IMG/VR virus record: IMGVR_UViG_3300028592_000010
Span: 1 to 60,936 of that record
Reading direction: 5' to 3' (one strand)
DNA: 60,936 nt
Source: a virus
Part shown: positions 7,905 through 15,434 of the stretch, piece after piece
How positions within the stretch are numbered: position 1 is the first letter of the stretch
How the letters are laid out: each line of letters begins with the position of its first letter
Notes under the pieces: model-generated
Seen by the model: only the letters and a program-made list of their open reading frames with translations
Database searches by the model: none
What the model was told of the DNA's origin: nothing
Position numbers and translations under genes: made by a program

Positions 7905-8149
7905 CCAGCGAGTTCCTCGCCCGGTTCGGCGACGCCCTGGCCGAGCAGGCCGCCAAGCCGCCCAGCGACCCCGTGGCGGCGCTCTCCTACGTCGCCTTCG
8001 CGGCCCTGGCCGTCGCGCTGGGCTGCCCGCCCGAACGGGTCGGAGACCTCCACCGGGACATGCACGCCCTGGCCCTGCCGGCTGGACCGCAGGCGGCGGT
8101 GGACCAGTTCCGCACCCACATCGACCTGTTGAGGGAGGACGGGCTGTGA
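7901..8149 (+). CDS. hypothetical protein, helical, 82 aa
   Basis: GTG 7901 overlaps the previous stop. It is alanine-rich and helical (AALSYVAFAALAVALG), too polar overall to be clearly a membrane protein. No known family is recognised. Confidence 0.55.
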   Translation: MTSEFLARFGDALAEQAAKPPSDPVAALSYVAFAALAVALGCPPERVGDLHRDMHALALPAGPQAAVDQFRTHIDLLREDGL

Positions 8150-8343
8150 CCGAGCCCGAGGAGGAGTGGGTCCAGTTCGCCAAGGGGACCGTACTGTGCC
8201 CCTGGTGCAACGCCGAGGTGCCCGTGCCGGTGCTCGGGCGCATGTTCAACGACGACGAGGGCCGGCTGGCGATGGCCACCAAGCCCGACCTGACCGAGGT
8301 GTGGGCGCACGCCTGGACCCACGAGGAGGACACCGATGCCTAG
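8146..8343 (+). CDS. small zinc-finger-like protein, 65 aa
   Basis: It contains CPWCNAEVP, a single CxxC knuckle, plus two His residues near the C-terminus (HAWTHEE) that could complete a zinc site. The GTG start overlaps the previous gene. It may bind DNA or RNA, but this is unsupported. Confidence 0.6.
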   Translation: MTEPEEEWVQFAKGTVLCPWCNAEVPVPVLGRMFNDDEGRLAMATKPDLTEVWAHAWTHEEDTDA

Positions 8344-8623
8344 CCCAACCGAACGGCTCACCGCCAACCTGACCGACGCCCTCGGGGCAGACGGGGCCCG
8401 GAAGGCGGCCCTCGTCATGGCGGACCTGTTGCTGGAGTTCGCCCAGCACGCCCTGGACCGGGGCAAGGCCTTCGCCCCATTCACCCAGGAGGCGGCCACC
8501 TTCGCCACGCTGTCCGGTTCGTACGTGGGCATGGCCGAGACCATTCACCGAATTGGGTGCGACGCCACCGACTGTGACTTCCTGGTCAACCTGGGGGACC
8601 TCCTCGCCCTGGCCCGCATGTGA
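8336..8623 (+). CDS. hypothetical protein, helical, 95 aa
   Basis: The ATG overlaps the zinc-finger gene by eight bases. The protein is an all-helical domain, and two Cys residues near the end (CDATDCDF) are the only notable polar cluster. Its function is unknown. Confidence 0.6.
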   Translation: MPSPTERLTANLTDALGADGARKAALVMADLLLEFAQHALDRGKAFAPFTQEAATFATLSGSYVGMAETIHRIGCDATDCDFLVNLGDLLALARM

Positions 8624-8856
8624 TGCAGACCCCGTTTCGGGAGACCGACGCCCTCCTGGCCGCCCTCGACAACGACGACGAGGCCCTGCTGGGCCACCTG
8701 GCGAGGATGCACGACGGCGAGGTGAGCAACCTTCGTCGGGCCGCCCTCAACATGGCCTTCGCCGCGCGGGAGGAGTTGGACCGCCGCTGGCAGCAGGCCA
8801 TGCAGGTCAAGCGCGCCATGCAGGTTAAGGCGCTGGACGACGTGGCCGATGACTGA
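8623..8856 (+). CDS. hypothetical protein, helical, 77 aa
   Basis: ATG 8623 overlaps the previous stop as TGATG; GTG 8620 is also possible. Charged helices end in a small internal repeat, QQAMQVKRAMQVKALDD. No motif is recognised. Confidence 0.55.
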   Translation: MQTPFRETDALLAALDNDDEALLGHLARMHDGEVSNLRRAALNMAFAAREELDRRWQQAMQVKRAMQVKALDDVADD

Positions 8857-9073
8857 CCCACTGCTGGCGGCCCTCGACCGGTGCGAGCACGGGCGCCACC
8901 GGGCCGACCGCTGCTTCGACTGCCCGGACCAGTGGAGCACGGGCAACCTGTTCCTGCCGCCCGGCACCCGGATCGGCACCAACCTGTACGGCGACCCGAT
9001 CGTGGCGCCCGAGCAGGACAATCACGAGCGCGGCCAGCCAGCGAACTGGGTCGAGGGTGGGGCATTCAAGTGA
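8849..9073 (+). CDS. small Cys/His protein, 74 aa
   Basis: A Cys/His cluster, CEHGRHRADRCFDC, near the N-terminus could bind zinc. The rest is a short loop-rich region. It overlaps both neighbours and probably belongs to the same early operon. Confidence 0.55.
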   Translation: MTDPLLAALDRCEHGRHRADRCFDCPDQWSTGNLFLPPGTRIGTNLYGDPIVAPEQDNHERGQPANWVEGGAFK

Positions 9074-9468
9074 CCGACTGGGAAGCGCTGACCGCGCTCC
9101 AGATCATTGACCGGCTGCGCGACACGATCGTGGCCATGGGCCAGTACGTGGCCGGCCTGGAGTCCGAGGCACTGGAGACCGAACGCTCGGTGGCGTTCTG
9201 GACCGAGGAGGCCCGGCGCTACGCGGGCAACGCCGACTACTGGCGGGCGCGGACCACCGAGGCGGAGCGGGTCATACAGGCCGCGCGCGCCATGCCGGGG
9301 CACGAGCCGACCGAGGGGGAGCCCATGTGGTGCTGCCGCCTCCAGGACGCCCTGGCGACCTACGATCAGTGGCGGAAGGGGGGTAGCGATGATCGAGTTG
9401 CGAGTGCGGAGCCGACTTCGCCAGGAGGACCTGCTGCCCAAGACCGGCAAGGTGCTGGGCCCGGCTGA
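9070..9468 (+). CDS. helical protein, 3' end uncertain
   Basis: GTG 9070 starts a protein with a long amphipathic helix (ALETERSVAFWTEEARRY). The final 30 residues overlap the dioxygenase gene by 80 bases and look like out-of-frame sequence. A six-G run just before 9384 is followed by TAG in another frame, so the natural end may be near 9386 if that run is one base short. Confidence 0.5.
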   Translation: MTDWEALTALQIIDRLRDTIVAMGQYVAGLESEALETERSVAFWTEEARRYAGNADYWRARTTEAERVIQAARAMPGHEPTEGEPMWCCRLQDALATYDQWRKGGSDDRVASAEPTSPGGPAAQDRQGAGPG

Positions 9469-10270
9469 CTACGACGTGCTGCTCACCGGCCCCGCCAAGG
9501 TGCTCAAGCCGGACGGCAAGCCACTGTGCGTCTACCTTCCCGGCGCCCTCCGCGAATGGTCGCAGAGTGACACCATCTACGCCATTTTGCACGGGCTACG
9601 CACACACACCACCAACAACCGGGGCATGAGCGGCGGCGCAGGCGTCGACACCTCCCCCAGCGGCAAGCGCTACGCCCAGACCACCGCGTCCACCATCATC
9701 GGCGCCTTCGACCCGAACAGTTACCGCCGCTACTGCCGCCTCACCGCCTGGACCGGGCGCAACCTGCCGCAGTGGGAGGCGCTCCAGCCGTTCCTCGCCG
9801 CCATCGCCGAGCGGATGGCCGAGCACGTTCCCGACCGGCACGGGGCCCAGATGGCCGAGGTCATGCGCACCCAGCCCGAGTGGGTCGTGCCGGGCACCCC
9901 GTTCACCACGGTCACGGTCAACAACACCTACCCGACCGGGATGCACACCGACAAGGGCGACCTCGATGCCGGGTTCTCCACCCTCGCCACACTGCGCCGA
10001 GGCGGCGCGTATACGGGCGGCAACCTGATGTTCCCCGAGTACCGGTGCGCCGTGGACATGCGCGACGGAGACCTGCTGCTCATGGACGCCCACGAGTGGC
10101 ACGCCAACGCCGACATCGTCTGTGCCTGCGGAAACTCCATCCGGGCGATCTGTCCGACGTGCGGGGCGGAGCGCATCTCGGTGGTGAGTTACTTCCGCAC
10201 CGACATGGTCAACTGCAAGGACGCGGCCACCGAGGAACGGCGGGCCGCCGAGTGGTGGGCGAAGCGGTGA
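9389..10270 (+). CDS. TET/JBP-family 2-oxoglutarate/Fe(II) dioxygenase
   Basis: The ATG follows GGAAGGGGGG. The protein has 293 residues and a double-stranded beta-helix signature: VNNTYPTGMHTDKGD supplies HxD (H186, D188), DAHEWHAN supplies the distal His (H235 or H238), and ERISVVSYFRTD supplies the Arg near 270 that binds 2-oxoglutarate. This pattern is typical of phage TET/JBP enzymes that oxidise the methyl group of thymine or 5-methylcytosine in DNA. Between the distal His and the Arg lies a CACGN...CPTCG insertion, a likely zinc knuckle. It could supply the hydroxymethyl base used by the kinase/transferase set at 4463-6838. Confidence 0.85.
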   Translation: MIELRVRSRLRQEDLLPKTGKVLGPADYDVLLTGPAKVLKPDGKPLCVYLPGALREWSQSDTIYAILHGLRTHTTNNRGMSGGAGVDTSPSGKRYAQTTASTIIGAFDPNSYRRYCRLTAWTGRNLPQWEALQPFLAAIAERMAEHVPDRHGAQMAEVMRTQPEWVVPGTPFTTVTVNNTYPTGMHTDKGDLDAGFSTLATLRRGGAYTGGNLMFPEYRCAVDMRDGDLLLMDAHEWHANADIVCACGNSIRAICPTCGAERISVVSYFRTDMVNCKDAATEERRAAEWWAKR

Positions 10271-10359
10271 AGTGGCGGGGCTATGTCACTCGGGGTGGGC
10301 TGACCATCGGGTTCGCGTTCCGGGGTTGGCCACGGAAGCGGAGGCGGAGGCGGCGGTGA
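10267..10359 (+). CDS. short basic peptide, 30 aa
   Basis: GTG 10267 overlaps the dioxygenase stop. The peptide ends in a run of Arg and Lys (WPRKRRRRRR). It keeps the overlapping stop-start pattern with the next peptide, the main reason to think it is translated. A nucleic-acid-binding role would be a guess. Confidence 0.4.
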   Translation: MKWRGYVTRGGLTIGFAFRGWPRKRRRRRR

Positions 10360-10454
10360 GAGACTTGGGCCGCGCACTGTGGGTCATGGCCGTGCTGGCC
10401 TACCTGCTGGCCGCCGCCTGCCTGACGGGCGTGCTGGCGCAGGTTCGGCCATGA
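10356..10454 (+). CDS. single-pass membrane peptide, 32 aa
   Basis: GTG 10356 overlaps the preceding stop. One hydrophobic helix (VMAVLAYLLAAACLTGVLA) fills most of the peptide. It overlaps the next gene by four bases. Confidence 0.5.
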   Translation: MRDLGRALWVMAVLAYLLAAACLTGVLAQVRP

Positions 10455-10765
10455 GGGGCTACTGGCCCGAGCCCGGCGACGAGTTGTACTCACCGCTGAC
10501 GGACTACTGGCTGAACGGGCCCGGCCGGGACCGGCTGGCCTTCCACTGGTCTCGCTACATGCGCAGGGAGCACGCCGCCCGGCTGCTGGGTGAGCCGGCT
10601 GAGCACGTGGCGGTGGTCAACATGGCGGGCGAGGTCGTGCTGGACACCGCGCTTCCGCCGCCGGATGGGCCCTCCTACTCGGCCCGCTGGCGGGCCTACC
10701 TGACCGCTGAGGACCTTGACTGGCTGGCGCGGATGTGGCGTGCGGGCGTAAGACATGAGGTGTGA
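10451..10765 (+). CDS. hypothetical protein, 104 aa
   Basis: It begins MRGYWPEPGDELY and is rich in Trp, Tyr and Arg, with an amphipathic helix near the end (LTAEDLDWLARMW). No family is recognised. Its 3' end contains CGTAAGACAT, repeated 224 bases later in front of the ribbon-helix-helix gene. Confidence 0.6.
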   Translation: MRGYWPEPGDELYSPLTDYWLNGPGRDRLAFHWSRYMRREHAARLLGEPAEHVAVVNMAGEVVLDTALPPPDGPSYSARWRAYLTAEDLDWLARMWRAGVRHEV

Positions 10766-11001
10766 TCGCTGACATGAGGTCATACGTGAGTTGGGACGGC
10801 GGCGGCGCCGAGGTCTGCCTCAAGTGGCTGCCCCGCCACCACTGGGTGCGGGCCTTCATCTCCTGGTCAGGAAACTGTGAGCCCGGTCGGGCGTGGATGT
10901 ACCACGGCATGATCCGCCGCGATGCGTGGCGTGTGGGCCGGCTCGGGTTCGGCCTGTTGCGGATGCCGCGCGTAAGACATCACGTCAGCAATATGATGTA
11001 A
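10762..11001 (+). CDS. hypothetical protein, Trp-rich, 79 aa
   Basis: GTG 10762 overlaps the previous stop. The protein is Trp- and Arg-rich with no recognised motif. The last 30 bases contain the repeat and inverted repeat that probably regulate the next gene. Confidence 0.55.
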   Translation: MIADMRSYVSWDGGGAEVCLKWLPRHHWVRAFISWSGNCEPGRAWMYHGMIRRDAWRVGRLGFGLLRMPRVRHHVSNMM

Positions 11002-11011
11002 CGTCTGACAC
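10971..11011 (+). promoter_or_regulatory. operator-like repeats and leaderless promoter of the RHH gene
   Basis: CGTAAGACAT at 10971-10980 repeats 10747-10756. ACATCA (10977-10982) and TGATGT (10994-10999) are inverted over 11 bases. TAACGT at 10999-11004 lies seven bases before GTG 11012, so transcription could begin at the start codon. This suggests autoregulation by the ribbon-helix-helix protein. Confidence 0.5.
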
Positions 11012-11197
11012 GTGAGCCTGGAGAAGTCGAGCCCGCTGGACCGCCAGTCTGGCGTCGAGGTGACCCGCGTGACCTTGTGGGTGCCGACCGAGTTGGTGGA
11101 GGAGGTCGACGCCCGGGCGAAGCGGCGCGGCGTGACCCGTTCCGAACTCATGCGGCGCGTTCTCGCCTACGGGCTCGGCGCGACTCGGGGGCAGTGA
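11012..11197 (+). CDS. ribbon-helix-helix (CopG/Arc-like) DNA-binding protein
   Basis: The 61 residues carry the RHH pattern: a strand VTRVTLWVP, then helices ELVEEVDARAKRRG and TRSELMRRVLAYGL. Such proteins bind DNA as dimers through the paired strands and commonly repress their own genes. No Shine-Dalgarno precedes GTG 11012, and a -10-like TAACGT seven bases upstream suggests a leaderless message. No toxin partner is evident next door. Confidence 0.85.
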   Translation: MSLEKSSPLDRQSGVEVTRVTLWVPTELVEEVDARAKRRGVTRSELMRRVLAYGLGATRGQ

Positions 11198-11199
11198 TG

Positions 11200-11205
11200 T
11201 ATGGT
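11200..11205 (+). promoter_or_regulatory. -10 box TATGGT, early-type promoter
   Basis: TG-TATGGTC-N4-GAGAC lies at 11198-11215, a close match to the recurring early-type motif. It precedes the gene at 11233. Confidence 0.55.
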
Positions 11206-11232
11206 CGGGCGAGACTGACGAGAGGGGCGAAC

Positions 11233-11619
11233 GTGACCGCCAGGCGCCGCCAGCAAGGCCTGTACTACGTAACCCGCAGTGGGCTGGAGATCGACCTGCT
11301 CGAACTCGACGCCCTGGACCAGATTCCCTACCCGGAGTGGCCCGGCCTCCAGGCCGCCGCCCGGTGGCTCTCCGACGAGGTGAAGCGGGCCGAGACCGAG
11401 CGGGTGGCGGTGCGCGACGCGGCGTGGAGCGCGGGCCTGCACGACGCCCAGGGCGCCATGGCTCGCCGCCGCCAGCGCCTCGACCCGCTCAACGGCAACT
11501 ACCCGACCGACACACCGAAGCCGTCTGGCTACTACTGCGAAGACTGCCTGGTGTTCGTGCCGGACGGCATCACCCACCCCCGGTGCCAGCCCGAGCTACC
11601 GGCCGAGGTGGGACCGTGA
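11233..11619 (+). CDS. hypothetical protein with C-terminal CxxC, 128 aa
   Basis: GTG 11233 follows AGAGGGGCG; ATG 11197 upstream would include the promoter box and is less likely. After a strand-rich start and a long helix, the C-terminus has YYCEDCLVFVPDGITHPRC, a likely small zinc ribbon. Its function is unknown. Confidence 0.65.
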   Translation: MTARRRQQGLYYVTRSGLEIDLLELDALDQIPYPEWPGLQAAARWLSDEVKRAETERVAVRDAAWSAGLHDAQGAMARRRQRLDPLNGNYPTDTPKPSGYYCEDCLVFVPDGITHPRCQPELPAEVGP

Positions 11620-11807
11620 CCGAGAGCACCTGGCAGATCCGCCCCAAGCCGGGAATGCCCTCGCTGCATGCCGTCATCAACGACCAGATCTACGACCTCT
11701 CGGAGAACGCCTGGCCGACCGACCCCATGGAGCGCGCCCTGGTGCGGGCCATGGTGATGGAGGTCGCCTCCCGCGCGTCCACGATCCACGTCACCCGGAC
11801 AGCCTGA
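11616..11807 (+). CDS. hypothetical protein, 63 aa
   Basis: GTG 11616 overlaps the previous stop. The sequence looks globular, with a helix MERALVRAMVMEVASRAS. No motif is recognised. Confidence 0.55.
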   Translation: MTESTWQIRPKPGMPSLHAVINDQIYDLSENAWPTDPMERALVRAMVMEVASRASTIHVTRTA

Positions 11808-12055
11808 TGGGCGACGTGCTGACCGAGGCGGGCCTGGTGGAGTTGCTGGCCTCCCAGGGCATGGACACCTCCCACCGCACCCCAGCCTGCCGGTGCGAGG
11901 AGTACGAGGAACGCATCGCGGCCCTGGAGGCCGCCGAGGAGTCCTGGGACATCGCGCTGGACGCCAAGGACGACGAGATCAAGCGCCTCCAGGACCGCCT
12001 CCAGGCGGTGGAGAAGTCGCTGCGCGAGATGGCCGAGGCGGCCCGTGGAGACTGA
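11807..12055 (+). CDS. coiled-coil protein, 82 aa
   Basis: After CRCEEYEERI the protein is one continuous charged coiled coil (DAKDDEIKRLQDRLQAVEKS). It may be a small structural or regulatory oligomer. It overlaps both neighbours. Confidence 0.6.
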   Translation: MGDVLTEAGLVELLASQGMDTSHRTPACRCEEYEERIAALEAAEESWDIALDAKDDEIKRLQDRLQAVEKSLREMAEAARGD

Positions 12056-12311
12056 CCGGCCCATCACGTGGGTTCGGGCGGGGCCGTTCACCTACAAGGG
12101 GTTGAAGCTGAAGATGGCCCGAGACATGCAGATGACCCATCGGTGCGCGCGGTGCGGCCACGGCACCCCGGCGGGAAGCCTGACCGAGTTGCTGTTCGAG
12201 CCACCTACCGAGTGCCCCAACTGCGGTGGGACGATCAAGGTTCAGGCCTACGTCGGCAAGCCCATCGAGGAGGTGGAGGGGAGCGATGGCCCGGAAGCCA
12301 CCGGAGTATGA
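12045..12311 (+). CDS. zinc-ribbon protein, 88 aa
   Basis: Two CxxC knuckles (CARCGHG and CPNCGG) about 27 residues apart make a clear zinc ribbon. The N-terminal part is beta-like. GTG 12045 overlaps the coiled-coil gene, and the end overlaps the candidate small terminase. Nucleic-acid binding is possible. Confidence 0.65.
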   Translation: METDRPITWVRAGPFTYKGLKLKMARDMQMTHRCARCGHGTPAGSLTELLFEPPTECPNCGGTIKVQAYVGKPIEEVEGSDGPEATGV

Positions 12312-12888
12312 CGACTCCGACTTGCCCGACATCGGCACCTCGACCACGTCCGAGTTGCGCGGCGCCCTCGGCCTCGTAGCGCAGCCGGACGGACGGACCG
12401 ACAAGGCGTGGCGCAAGCCCAACACCATGAACGCCCGGGAGCTACGCGCGCTGGAGTTGGTGACCGCCGGGGCCACCTACGCCCAGATCGGCGCGGTCAT
12501 GAACATCACCCGGCGCAGCGCCATGGCGCTGGTCGACCGGGCCCTGGGCAAGCGCGCGCTGGAGATCGACTCCCAGACCCGCTCCCAGACCCGGGCTCTG
12601 GTGCTCGACCAGCTTGACCAACTGTGGCGGCGCTGGTGGCCGCTGGCCCTGGGCGACCCGCGCGCCGGCACGCCGCCCGACAAGGACGCGGCCGACGTGG
12701 TGCTGAAGATCCACGACCGGGTGGTGCGCATCCAGGCCCTCGATGCGCCGATCCAGGTCGAGGTCAACGCCGACATCGTGGTCTCCCTGGAGGACCGGGC
12801 CAACCGGCAGGCCAAGATCCTGGCCGACCTGGCCGAGGTGGCAGCCCGCCAGCAGGCGATCGAGGGCGAGTTCCGGGAGGCGTCATGA
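12286..12888 (+). CDS. HTH protein, candidate terminase small subunit
   Basis: ATG 12286 follows GGAGGGG. Near residues 55-90 there is a helix-turn-helix (ELVTAGATYAQIGAVMNITRRSAMALV). Behind it lie long helices and an acidic coiled-coil-like C-terminus (ANRQAKILADLAEVAARQQAIE). This architecture and the 200-residue length fit small terminases that recognise packaging sites. It lies 11 kb from the large subunit, which is unusual, so a regulator is the alternative. Confidence 0.55.
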   Translation: MARKPPEYDDSDLPDIGTSTTSELRGALGLVAQPDGRTDKAWRKPNTMNARELRALELVTAGATYAQIGAVMNITRRSAMALVDRALGKRALEIDSQTRSQTRALVLDQLDQLWRRWWPLALGDPRAGTPPDKDAADVVLKIHDRVVRIQALDAPIQVEVNADIVVSLEDRANRQAKILADLAEVAARQQAIEGEFREAS

Positions 12889-13229
12889 GCACCCCGATGT
12901 CGGTGCGCGGGTTCTGCCCGCTCGGCTGCGGCGAGACGCTCGTCCTGCTCGGCGAGGAGGTCATGTGCTTCCAGGCCGAGTGCCCCAACCCGTACGCGGT
13001 CACCGCCATCCTGGGCGACCAGGAGACAGAGCATGTCGTACGGGTGGACGACGGTGGGGCCACCATCCGCCACCCGATCAGGGAACGCATCGAGGACGCT
13101 CTGATGGACTGCCACCTCACCCTCAACTGGCGGGCCCGGCTCAAGCCGTACGGGCTCTACCGGGTGACCGGCGAGGGCACCGGCTGGGAGCGCATTGAGG
13201 GCGTCCACCGGGAGGGCACCGATGACTGA
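12885..13229 (+). CDS. small Cys-rich protein, 114 aa
   Basis: CPLGCGETLVLLGEEVMCFQAEC forms a Cys cluster likely to bind zinc, followed by a small beta domain (LTLNWRARLKPYGLYRV). Actinophages commonly carry this kind of protein, but its function is unknown. Confidence 0.6.
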   Translation: MSTPMSVRGFCPLGCGETLVLLGEEVMCFQAECPNPYAVTAILGDQETEHVVRVDDGGATIRHPIRERIEDALMDCHLTLNWRARLKPYGLYRVTGEGTGWERIEGVHREGTDD

Positions 13230-13953
13230 AGCCCTGGCCGAGGCGACCGTCACCGCCCCACCGGCCAACGAAGCCAACGTGCGCATTGGCGTGGTCGCCG
13301 ATGACTCGCCGCTGACCATCACGGTCCAGGACTCCCCGATCGCCTCCCCCGGGTTCCTGTCCGACTGGCGCCCCGTACTCGGCGACAACGTGGCCGTGCT
13401 TCGCCAGGACGAGACGTGGCTGGTCCTGGGGGCGATCCACTCGAACGGCGCCTCCCTGCTCGGACGCGGCGGCACCATCATCGGCGCCAACATCGGCATC
13501 GGCGGCGGCATCCCGGCTAGCTCCGCTGGGGCCGAGGTCGCGTTTCCCTCGGCCAGTTGGGCGGTGGAGTCCACGTACGTGTGGCTGCCTGGCCAGATGT
13601 ACCGGCTGGACTACCAGATGTCCCCCAACTGCTCGGGCGCGGGTGCCCAGTGGGGTGTCTACCGCATCCGTCTTGGTGCACAGTCCACCACCGGCTCGCT
13701 GGTCGGTCAGCACTACGCCCAGTACCCGGCGGGCTTCGCCGACTTCGGCAAGAGTGAGTGGGGCCACCTCTGGCTGTTCAACGCAGGCTCGGTGGCAGTC
13801 TCCAGCAAGCTATCCCTCACAGCCGACTTTGATGTGGGCGTGGGCTCGCTTGGCATCTACGGGGGCGATTCGGACGCCCCCACCTTCATCGTGTGCACCC
13901 ACGTGGGGGCTGTCGCGGACAGCCTGTTCAACGTGGGCTTCCAGGTGGGGTGA
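13222..13953 (+). CDS. beta-rich tail-type structural protein
   Basis: The 243-residue protein has an N-terminal segment with DNVAVLRQDETWLVLG, as in phage minor tail or baseplate proteins. A glycine-rich turn region (IIGANIGIGGGI) and a long beta-sandwich-like domain without Cys pairs follow. It lies outside the main tail cluster, two kilobases before the endolysin. A host-binding or tip protein is likely, but the exact role is inferred. Confidence 0.5.
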   Translation: MTEALAEATVTAPPANEANVRIGVVADDSPLTITVQDSPIASPGFLSDWRPVLGDNVAVLRQDETWLVLGAIHSNGASLLGRGGTIIGANIGIGGGIPASSAGAEVAFPSASWAVESTYVWLPGQMYRLDYQMSPNCSGAGAQWGVYRIRLGAQSTTGSLVGQHYAQYPAGFADFGKSEWGHLWLFNAGSVAVSSKLSLTADFDVGVGSLGIYGGDSDAPTFIVCTHVGAVADSLFNVGFQVG

Positions 13954-13958
13954 GACAC

Positions 13959-14261
13959 ATGGTCGCGTACACCGCAGTTGTCCAGGCCGAGCAGTGGACC
14001 GGCACCCCCGCCGCCCAGCGCGCCATCGAGGACCTCGTGGCCGCCCAGCGGCGAGGCGGGTCCTATGACCAGGTTCAGGTTGCAGGCGAAGACCTTTGGC
14101 TGACGTGCTCGAACCCAAAGCCCAGCGGCATACCTGTCCCGGTCAACGTGCGCATCGGCGAGTGGCTGGTCTATGGGGATGCGCCCCAGCCGGTCGGTCA
14201 CCCGGCGATCTACGACGACACGACGTTCGTTGCCCGCTACGCCCGGGTGCCAGGCGCATGA
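13959..14261 (+). CDS. hypothetical protein, 100 aa
   Basis: The ATG follows the tail-type gene by six bases. Alternating strands (YTAVVQAEQWTG, VPVNVRIGEWLVYG) suggest a small beta fold, similar in flavour to phage DUF-type accessory proteins. Its function is unknown. Confidence 0.6.
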   Translation: MVAYTAVVQAEQWTGTPAAQRAIEDLVAAQRRGGSYDQVQVAGEDLWLTCSNPKPSGIPVPVNVRIGEWLVYGDAPQPVGHPAIYDDTTFVARYARVPGA

Positions 14262-14527
14262 GCGGCCACCGCCCGTTCCGCGACCTGCGGCTGGACTGGC
14301 CCCAGCCGTTCGAGGTCCTGGAGCAGTTCTACTACGAGCACGCGCGGCGCATGAGCGTGCTGGCCGACATGGGCTGCACGGTGTGCGGCGACCCGGCCAC
14401 GGTGCTGATCGAGTGGCCCAAGCACGTCTTCTCCGTCTCCCTCGACCCTGGCGCCCTGCGCGAGACCCGGACCATCACCATCACCGAGGAGGTGCGGTTC
14501 CTGTGCGAGATGCACGCTCGGGCCTGA
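14258..14527 (+). CDS. hypothetical protein with CxxC, 89 aa
   Basis: CTVCGDPATVLIEWP in the middle and a C-terminal FLCEMH could form a zinc site. The remainder is a beta hairpin. It overlaps the previous stop and the next start. Confidence 0.6.
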   Translation: MSGHRPFRDLRLDWPQPFEVLEQFYYEHARRMSVLADMGCTVCGDPATVLIEWPKHVFSVSLDPGALRETRTITITEEVRFLCEMHARA

Positions 14528-14718
14528 CCATCCCGGACGACCAGGCCTGGCACGTCCGGGGCATCCCGACCACCCACCGGGGCCCGTTCAACGACTGGGC
14601 CGCCCGCCCGGATGGGCGGCGCCTGCGGTGCGGGCTGATCATCAACGCCACCTACGTGGCCGGCCCCGCTCCGAGTGGTGAGCCGTGCCCGGAGTGCAGC
14701 CGGTGGACCGATGCGTGA
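14503..14718 (+). CDS. hypothetical protein with C-terminal CPEC, 71 aa
   Basis: GTG 14503 sits behind GAGGAGG and overlaps the previous gene by 25 bases. It has a beta-type sequence ending in PCPECSRW, paired with an earlier RCGL. The function is unknown. Confidence 0.5.
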   Translation: MRDARSGLTIPDDQAWHVRGIPTTHRGPFNDWAARPDGRRLRCGLIINATYVAGPAPSGEPCPECSRWTDA

Positions 14719-14947
14719 GCGTTCGGGTGTGCGCCTGCGCTACCTTCCCCTGGAGGAGGCGACGAGGCCGCCTACGGGCGGGGTGGTCGAGGTCTACACC
14801 GACCGCTGGTGGGCCCATCAGCCCGGCCTGGGCCTGCTGATGTTCGGCAAGGTGCCGCAGTGGACGCCGAACTCATCTACAACTGCGGGGACTACGTATG
14901 ACCGACGATCGCACCCTTCCCGAGGGCCTGACTCGGGCGATGTTTGA
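14711..14947 (+). CDS. hypothetical protein, probably frameshifted near 14857
   Basis: The frame reads sensibly to FGKVPQ near 14857 and then becomes low-quality sequence overlapping the next gene by 50 bases. One frame over, the sequence continues as VDAELIYNCGDYV and ends at 14901, giving an exact ATGA overlap with the next start, the usual pattern here. One extra G at the GTGG would restore it, so a sequence error or a -1 shift is likely. Confidence 0.5.
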   Translation: MRERSGVRLRYLPLEEATRPPTGGVVEVYTDRWWAHQPGLGLLMFGKVPQWTPNSSTTAGTTYDRRSHPSRGPDSGDV

Positions 14948-15434
14948 CGCCATTCGGGACCTGCGCGAGTGGGTCACCCCGCCGCCGGCCCCGGACGCCG
15001 AGGTGCAGGCGTGGCCGCTGTTCAGCGGCTGGGAGTATGGCGGTGTCTACTGCGCCAAGGACGAGTGCGGCTGCGCGGCCGAGGGCAGTGAACTGATCCG
15101 GGGCGACGACCGGATGGGGGACGAGGCCGAGACCTTCACGTTGGCTGACCTCCACCGCCGCATCGGTGGGGCGGGCCGAGGAGGAGGGGGTGTGATGGGG
15201 CGCGGCCAGACCACTGCCGAGTTCGCGGCCAGCCACGGCCCGAACTGGGTCTACGACGGCGGCCTGCCCGGCGATCCCGGCTGGGTGAGCGACGCGGCGC
15301 GCGAGTTCGGGGACCTGCTCGGCCTGGACGCGGAAGCCCTGGACGACGCTGCGGCGGAGCACGGGTGGGAGTTCCATGACCCGGGCTACGACGAGAAGAT
15401 CCAGCAGCTTGCCCTGACGTGGGGCGAACAGTGA
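14898..15434 (+). CDS. hypothetical protein, 178 aa
   Basis: The first half carries VYCAKDECGCAAEG, a Cys cluster. A glycine-rich linker (GGAGRGGGGVMGRG) then leads to an acidic, Trp-containing second half (LDAEALDDAAAEHGWEFHDPG). It may be two fused small proteins; GTG and ATG codons in the linker could start a second product. The function is unknown. Confidence 0.6.
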   Translation: MTDDRTLPEGLTRAMFDAIRDLREWVTPPPAPDAEVQAWPLFSGWEYGGVYCAKDECGCAAEGSELIRGDDRMGDEAETFTLADLHRRIGGAGRGGGGVMGRGQTTAEFAASHGPNWVYDGGLPGDPGWVSDAAREFGDLLGLDAEALDDAAAEHGWEFHDPGYDEKIQQLALTWGEQ

